A stretch of 64,000 bases of DNA from Spirodela intermedia (lineage: Eukaryota > Streptophyta > Magnoliopsida > Alismatales > Araceae). The DNA lies in assembly GCA_902729315.2 (NCBI GenBank), contig LR746267.1:3728386-3792385 (forward strand), given 5' to 3'. Under the pieces are notes generated by a model, which had not been told where the DNA came from, searched no databases, and worked only from the letters and a program-made list of their open reading frames with translations. Below, one piece after another: positions 59,063 through 64,000 of this stretch (positions are counted from its first letter, which is position 1; each line of letters opens with the position of its first letter). Both the position numbers and the translations under genes were made by a program.

Positions 59063-59756
59063 TGTCAGAAATACATATGACCCATCCTATGATGATTTGT
59101 ATATCCTTTAAAGTTAAACCAATAAACATAACCTTTAAATTTAATATACATATGTATGAGGCTAATAGTTCTAGCATATTCGATAGAAATATGTTTTTGT
59201 TAAAATAGAACCACAAATAACTTTATGAAGTAATAAGTTTACAATAAAAGTAAATTCAAATCATTTACAATAAAAAGTGATTAAATAGTAGACATAAAAA
59301 TCCTCATATCATTCTTTTATTTATATATTTATTTCCATAATTTATGATATCTTGAAATCATTTTCCAATCAATATTTGGACAAGTTTAGATAACCATTTA
59401 AACATTGCATATTCAATTATTAAATTCCCCATAAACTTGATAAGCAGTAATAATTTCATATCATAAAATTTTAGTTTAGAAATTTTTGTACCAATATTTT
59501 ACTTCCAACATTCACATTAAACCCAAATTTTCAATTACTTTTTAGTGAGAAGCAATTTTCATAATTATTGATAGTTTCACTAATAGAAATTAATGATTTG
59601 AAGTGGAAAATTTATCATAATTACAAAATTCCGAATATGAGAATCACATAAATTGATTATCTTTTCAAAATTTAGTATCTAAATTATATATGTTTTTATC
59701 ATTAATTAACTTTGTGTAGATGTCCTGATGACTACTCATGTATGATATAAAAACAG
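59063..59756 (+). repeat. Partial third tandem unit (694 bp)
   Basis: Matches the first 694 bp of units 1 and 2, with t at 59713 where both others have c, then breaks into a minus-strand LTR fragment. It contains no gene. Confidence 0.95.
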
Positions 59757-60836
59757 GGCGTTCAGGAGGATCGTTGTGCAGTGTCCACGGCCTCGAAGGC
59801 TCTCTTTGGGCAAAGACGACGTGGGCAATCTCTAGATCTTCTCGCGAAGTTTAGAAATTAATGAAATGGGTCGCCGAGTCGTCTCTGGTGGCTGTCACCC
59901 GGCGGAGCGGAAAAATGGTGACTTTGCGGCTCTCCAGCAGCTGTCACCCGACGGAGAGGAGCTGGATGGAGGTGGGGCGCGTGTCAGGAAGCTTCATCCT
60001 CAGGTCCGCGTAGCAAGAGGAGGCTCTTCATCGCATCTGGTACGCTCTTAGGAGGTGGCGACTTGTCTCCCGGCGGATCGCCCTCTTCCCGACGACGGCT
60101 TGTTCGTTGATCAATCAGAGATGATTTACTCGATGGATTCGCGATCCTTTTATCGCGAATCGTTCAGAAATTTTAGTAGCAATGCTCCGTGAATCGCGTT
60201 GACGAGATTTTCGTCGATGATCCAACGATTCTGGTTGCTTAATCCTTCACCGGCGATCTGCAGGAAAGTCGCGATAATGAGATAAAAATATATGAATTTT
60301 GACTCTAGGAGGATTCGAACCCGCGCCGGTTGTCCGTCCCTTCTGAGGAAGGTGTGACGCGGGTTTAGTCCCACATCAGTTGTGCGCCGATTTTTCAGGT
60401 GAATATATAGTGATGTTAACTTTCTAAATAAAGTCCTTTCTCTCGCATGTACGACCACTCCTTGCCCCACAGCCGGCTAGCCACCGGTGACGTGGAAGGG
60501 GAGTGGCGCACACGTGCCCCTATCGGTCCAAGCCACTCGAGCCCTTGCTCGCGGCTACTCCCCGACTGAGCTTCCGACCCGCTTGTGGGCCCGGCTGACC
60601 GGCGGGTCCCTCCCTCATTTTGTCTTATTTTTATTTCTTTTTCTTCATTTATCTCAAAAGCAAGACTGTAAAAATCATATAAATTCATGTAAAATCACAT
60701 AATTACCCAAAAATTCACATTAATCAACTGAAAATCACTTTTCACACTTTAACACAAATATAAGTCTATTTATCATGAGTTAAGGCTAAAACTATATTAT
60801 TTACTAATTATTAACTCATGATAATGAAGACTTATC
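59757..60836 (-). mobile_element. E5: truncated Athila LTR
   Basis: Minus-orientation LTR of the same family, missing about 560 bp at its 3' end (left side) and the terminal base on the right (cttatc|ggtag). No purine tract follows on the right, so this is either the outer end of a 5' LTR or a solo LTR. Its left edge is the breakpoint that truncates tandem unit 3. Confidence 0.92.
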
Positions 60837-61640
60837 GGTAGGGGATCACATGGAATCTTAGGACTTCATCATTCCACATGCGGAGTTTGCCTATAACACC
60901 TTTATCAACTGTACCACTAGTAAGAGTCCTTTCAAATTATATATGGTTACCCTCTATGAAAGCCTACCAACCTCTTTCTTATGTCTAAGCATGTTAGGAT
61001 CTCAGATGATGCCGAGTCATTTGTTAAACATATTAAGACTTTGCATGAGGAAATACATCATCACATCACGAGTAGTAATGCATCATATAAACAAGCTGTC
61101 GATTCACATTGTTGTTTTCTCACCTTTGAAGAAGGGAACTTTGTGATGGTGAGAATCAGGCCAAAGAGATTTCCTCCTGAGAGTGCTACTAAACTTGATG
61201 CGTGTAGTGCTGGACTGTTTTCAATCCTCAATGAGTTGGGGAAAATGCCTATGTCGTTGGTATACCCTCCATGTGGGGATAAACTCCACCTTCAACAACT
61301 CAGATTTGGTTTTATATAAAGCTCCACCCAACACTAATAGCTCACCTTTACCTATGACTTTACCGGATAGTGAGTTTGCCTCGTCTACTCCCCCATCCCC
61401 TCTCCCGATAGGCATGAACACATCGAGAAAATATTGGATGAGATCATCAGCGTCACCGAGAGTGACATGGAATGCAAATTTCTTGTTCATTGGCAGGGAC
61501 GATCCTCTTTAAATGACTCATGGATCATGGAAGCGGACTTGGCAAACATGAGACCTGATTTGTTGGAACCACTAGAGTTTTCTCAACCCCATTTGACAGA
61601 GTCGAGTTTTGCTAACCCCAGGGGAATTGGTGGGGCATGG
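60837..61640 (+). pseudogene. Ty3/gypsy chromovirus remnant: integrase C-terminus and chromodomain
   Basis: A different lineage from E1-E5. Recognisable pieces in shifting frames: PHAEFAYNT...TSKSPFKL (60875-60945), FVKHIKTLHEEI and VMVRIRPKRFPPES (about 61017-61185), INSTFNNSDLVLYK (about 61275-61318) and a chromodomain-like end FLVHWQGRSSLNDSWI...PDLLE (about 61477-61570). Several frameshifts and stops. Such chromodomains guide chromovirus integration. The 5' portion is cut at 60837 by E5. Confidence 0.85.
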
Positions 61641-62335
61641 AGCCTAGCCCCAACATCGGCGACCACGATGTCATTAGACTCCACACACCTCCTCCGGAGA
61701 CCCCACAAATTATCAAGGCCACTCCACGTAGCCGCCGGCAGACCCGAGCGTTGGATCCAAACTTCTATTACTATTAGGATTTACCCATATTTAATTTCCT
61801 TTTATTTACTTTAGGTTTTAATCCTCTCTCTCCTCCTGAGGCCTATAAATAGGCTTACGGTTTCTATTGAACGACGGTTTTGATCTTCATAAGAATTTTC
61901 TTATACGAGAGATCATGCCCTAAGGGATCCATGTGACCACTGCAGCTTTTAACCACTGCCGTCTTGTGGCCCCCCCTTACCCACCCTGTGGTCAATCCTC
62001 TTTGTCGTCGCCGGCAGGTCTCTCTGTCAGTGCTCGCGTGCCCGACGACTTACCGATCAGCATCCCTTGGAGCGCTGGCAACGCGCCGCGTACAAGCCTC
62101 CCGCGGGCACTCACGCGTCCCGTGGATCCTGCCCAAGCGCTCGTGCGTCCTGCGCCTGGCGGACGCGCCACGGTGACTCGCCCTGCACACCAGCCTTCCG
62201 CCCTGCACGTCGACCGTGCACACCCTGCGCGCCCTGCTCCGTCCAGCATCGGATTTAGGTTTCGGGGCGCTGCCCCCCGAACTCCACAAGGGGGCGGCTT
62301 CCCACCTTGACCCCCCCGCCAACTAACCGCGTAGT
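61641..62335 (+). other. Probable chromovirus 3' LTR remnant and GC-rich repeat-like DNA
   Basis: A TATA box, tataaata (61844-61851), in an LTR-like leader (ataggcttacggtttctatt) follows the pol remnant at the expected distance. From about 61970 the sequence becomes GC-rich, with a ggggcgctgccccccgaact-type word common in plant LTRs. The long ORFs here on both strands look like base-composition artefacts. LTR borders could not be placed. Confidence 0.45.
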
Positions 62336-62731
62336 TGGATCCGCGATGGGGTCGTCCTCCTCTGCTCTACCATCGACGTCAACATTGCGGCGTGCAAACG
62401 CCGAAAGTCCCCTCTCAACTCTCTCTGGTGATCATGTGTTTTGATTTCATCCCGTCTTTCCTCATACATGTCCCACGGCCATCGAATTCAGCCGTGTGGG
62501 CTCGAGATCAGCCGAGTGGGCTGTGATTTCCTTGTTTGGAGGCCGACTAAGATTTTAAAACGTGGAACTTTGTTTTATCACGGTGACCTGAGACAGTCCT
62601 CCCGCCCTCGATCGAGGAATGAAACAGTCTTCTCACCTCATCACAGTCGGTTTTCAAAGGTTCGGATCCAATTGTGTGCGAGTTTCATGACTTGTTATTT
62701 ACCCGTTGTGTTCTTGTTCTCTCATACTCTC

Positions 62732-62767
<36 letters not shown>

Positions 62768-62789
62768 TCTCTCTATCCTGCCATGACGA
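62336..62789 (+). other. Upstream DNA of the FAD2-like pseudogene
   Basis: No gene recognised. It holds a CT microsatellite at 62735-62764. Similarity to the upstream part of the live genes begins at about 62790. Confidence 0.4.
62735..62764 (+). repeat. CT microsatellite
   Basis: About 15 CT units, upstream of the pseudogene. Confidence 0.92.
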
Positions 62790-62969
62790 GCATTCTCCTC
62801 CCATTACAACCTCTTCTATCACCACCCGCATGGTCTTCGTCCTCAAGCCTACAAACAGCGGCGCCTCCGGAGACGGAGCAGAACTCAACTAACCCATTTC
62901 TTACGCAAGTTTTCCTGTCCTTCTCCAGGTTTCATTTCCTGCTGGACTGCCTCCACTCGCCGGAGAATG

Positions 62970-63537
62970 ATGGGAGGTGGCGGCCGGCTGCTCCCGCAAG
63001 AGGAGAGGCGACCTCGAGAGGGCAAGGACGCCTCACTACTTCCAGCGCTCCGTCCTCTGCCCCTTCCTCTGCGCTACGCTCCTCTGCCGCACCATCGGTT
63101 CATAACCCTCCCTCCTTCCCTTGCCGCTTCACTTCGCCGCATGGCCGCAGTGCGGGGCGGCACAGGGCTCTGTGTTCGCGGCCATCTGAATCCTTGACCA
63201 TGAATGACGTCAAAGTGCCTTCTCTCTCTACCCCCTCTCTCCTCGATGACGTCGTCGGAACGGTGCTGCCCTCCGCTCTGCTTATTCCCTACTCATGGAA
63301 GTACAGCCATTGCCACTACCACTCCAACACCTACAACATCGACCTCCACGAGGTGTGGTTGCCCAAGGCTGATCTCCTTCGATCGGAGAATGAACTCCTT
63401 CAGTCGGGTCGTCGGCCGGCTATCTCGTCTTCAACATCGAGACCTGCTTCTGCTACCCTTCACCAGCTCCTATGATTCCTACGGTCCCCATCTTCAACAA
63501 CCGCGAGAGGACCCAGGTGATAGTCTGGGACAAGGGC
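62970..63537 (+). pseudogene. FAD2-like desaturase pseudogene
   Basis: Homologous to the first 245 or so codons of the two live genes, beginning at ATG 62970 (MGGGGRLL versus MGAGGRMF). The leader is also related (ctacaaacag; ttacgcaagttttcctgtcc). It is broken by frameshifts and deletions (about 160 bp shorter than the live gene over the same span). The first histidine box is destroyed (a stop follows the residual HE codons near 63202). The second reads HCHYH, and [11 protein letters not shown] follows it. Homology ends at ERTQVIVWDKGV (63510-63540), so the C-terminal third with box 3 is absent. It shares subfamily residues with the live copies but is much older than the tandem duplication. 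Confidence 0.9.
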
Positions 63538-64000
63538 GTTGCTGTTGATGTATATTTATATGTCTATATATTCTTGGGACCGCATGTACAATCAGATTAA
63601 GACCCCATGTCTGTTCTTCTTTGGTTCTGTCTCTTATTTTGTTGTTTATGCACGCCAAGGCTATTTTATTCAGACGGATGGGCTCCCTCTCGCTCCCGAC
63701 CCTCCGCCGGAGACCGGGCCTGGCCTCGAGGACGTCGCTGTTCCGCAGCCGCCTCTCCTCCCTGCCAACCTGTCCAGTCCGGTGTACGTAACACAAAGAG
63801 GCCAACAGTAATAGGAAGAGAATTGAGACAACTTTTTTACTTCCAGTATCGGGCTTCAATAAGCGGCCCCTTTTTTATTTCCTATTACAATTTAAGATAA
63901 CTAGAGCTCAGAGAAAAGTCATGAAAATGGTCCTCCAGTTTGAGCAAGGCGGATCAGGCCTGGGAAGCTTCACTCCCATTGCAGTTGACAAAGGGCCTAG
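63538..64000 (+). other. Unassigned sequence at right edge
   Basis: AT-rich, then a GC-rich patch (63680-63790), then AT-rich. The short ORFs on both strands match nothing I recognise. The desaturase homology does not resume before the window ends. Confidence 0.4.

Noticed and set aside
61933-62322. GC-rich overlapping ORFs of 63-125 codons on both strands as a gene
   Set aside because: Six-frame openness from base composition; Pro/Arg/Ala-rich with no domain; lies in repeat-like LTR-flanking DNA.

Overview
The window looks like nuclear DNA of a flowering plant. It is AT-rich intergenic sequence packed with LTR retrotransposons of the Athila type (Ty3/gypsy; tRNA-Asp primer-binding site; integrase without a chromodomain). 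Within it sits a small cluster of GC-rich, intronless FAD2-type fatty-acid desaturase genes. The sharp GC contrast between the desaturase coding regions and their surroundings fits a monocot best, but this is an inference. No rRNA, tRNA gene, CRISPR array or bacterial-type operon was seen.

Region 1 (1-20858) is a three-element nest resolved to the base. E1 (+), an Athila-type element, enters from the left edge. Its 3' LTR is split by two relatives: E2 (-, 5186-12454, TSD ctcct) and E3 (+, 12931-20505, TSD gccgg). The E1 LTR pieces 4369-5185, 12460-12930 and 20511-20858 rejoin to about 1.64 kb, the length of the intact LTRs here. E1 and E4 carry pol. E2 and E3 have none: in both, gag runs into the same unrecognised acidic-then-aromatic domain of about 330 residues (called X here), followed by the 3' region shared with the autonomous elements. 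E2/E3 therefore represent a pol-less, gag-bearing family using the LTRs of an autonomous partner.

Region 2 (20859-33800) starts with about 1.1 kb that is a diverged paralogue of the spacer between the downstream desaturase genes. A minus-strand Ty1/copia element follows, split in two (RT-RNase H at 22150-23580; gag-protease-pre-integrase at 33049-33800) by E4. E4 (-, 23581-33043) is an Athila-type element with gag-pro-pol in one frame, full of stop codons, and its 3' LTR is truncated.

Region 3 (33801-59756) is a 12,631-bp direct tandem repeat: unit 1 (33801-46431), unit 2 (46432-59062) and 694 bp of a third copy. Each full unit holds one intact 394-codon FAD2-like gene (35698-36882 and 48329-49513; one residue differs, Ala67/Ser67) and one solo LTR of the same Athila family. 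The few SNPs seen are clustered and phased as expected for unequal crossing-over between flanking direct repeats.

Region 4 (59757-64000) holds a truncated minus-strand Athila LTR, a frameshifted chromovirus integrase/chromodomain remnant (60837-61640), GC-rich repeat-like DNA, and an older, broken FAD2-like pseudogene (62970-63537). The pseudogene shares unusual subfamily residues with the two live copies, so the locus is an old desaturase cluster with a recent expansion.
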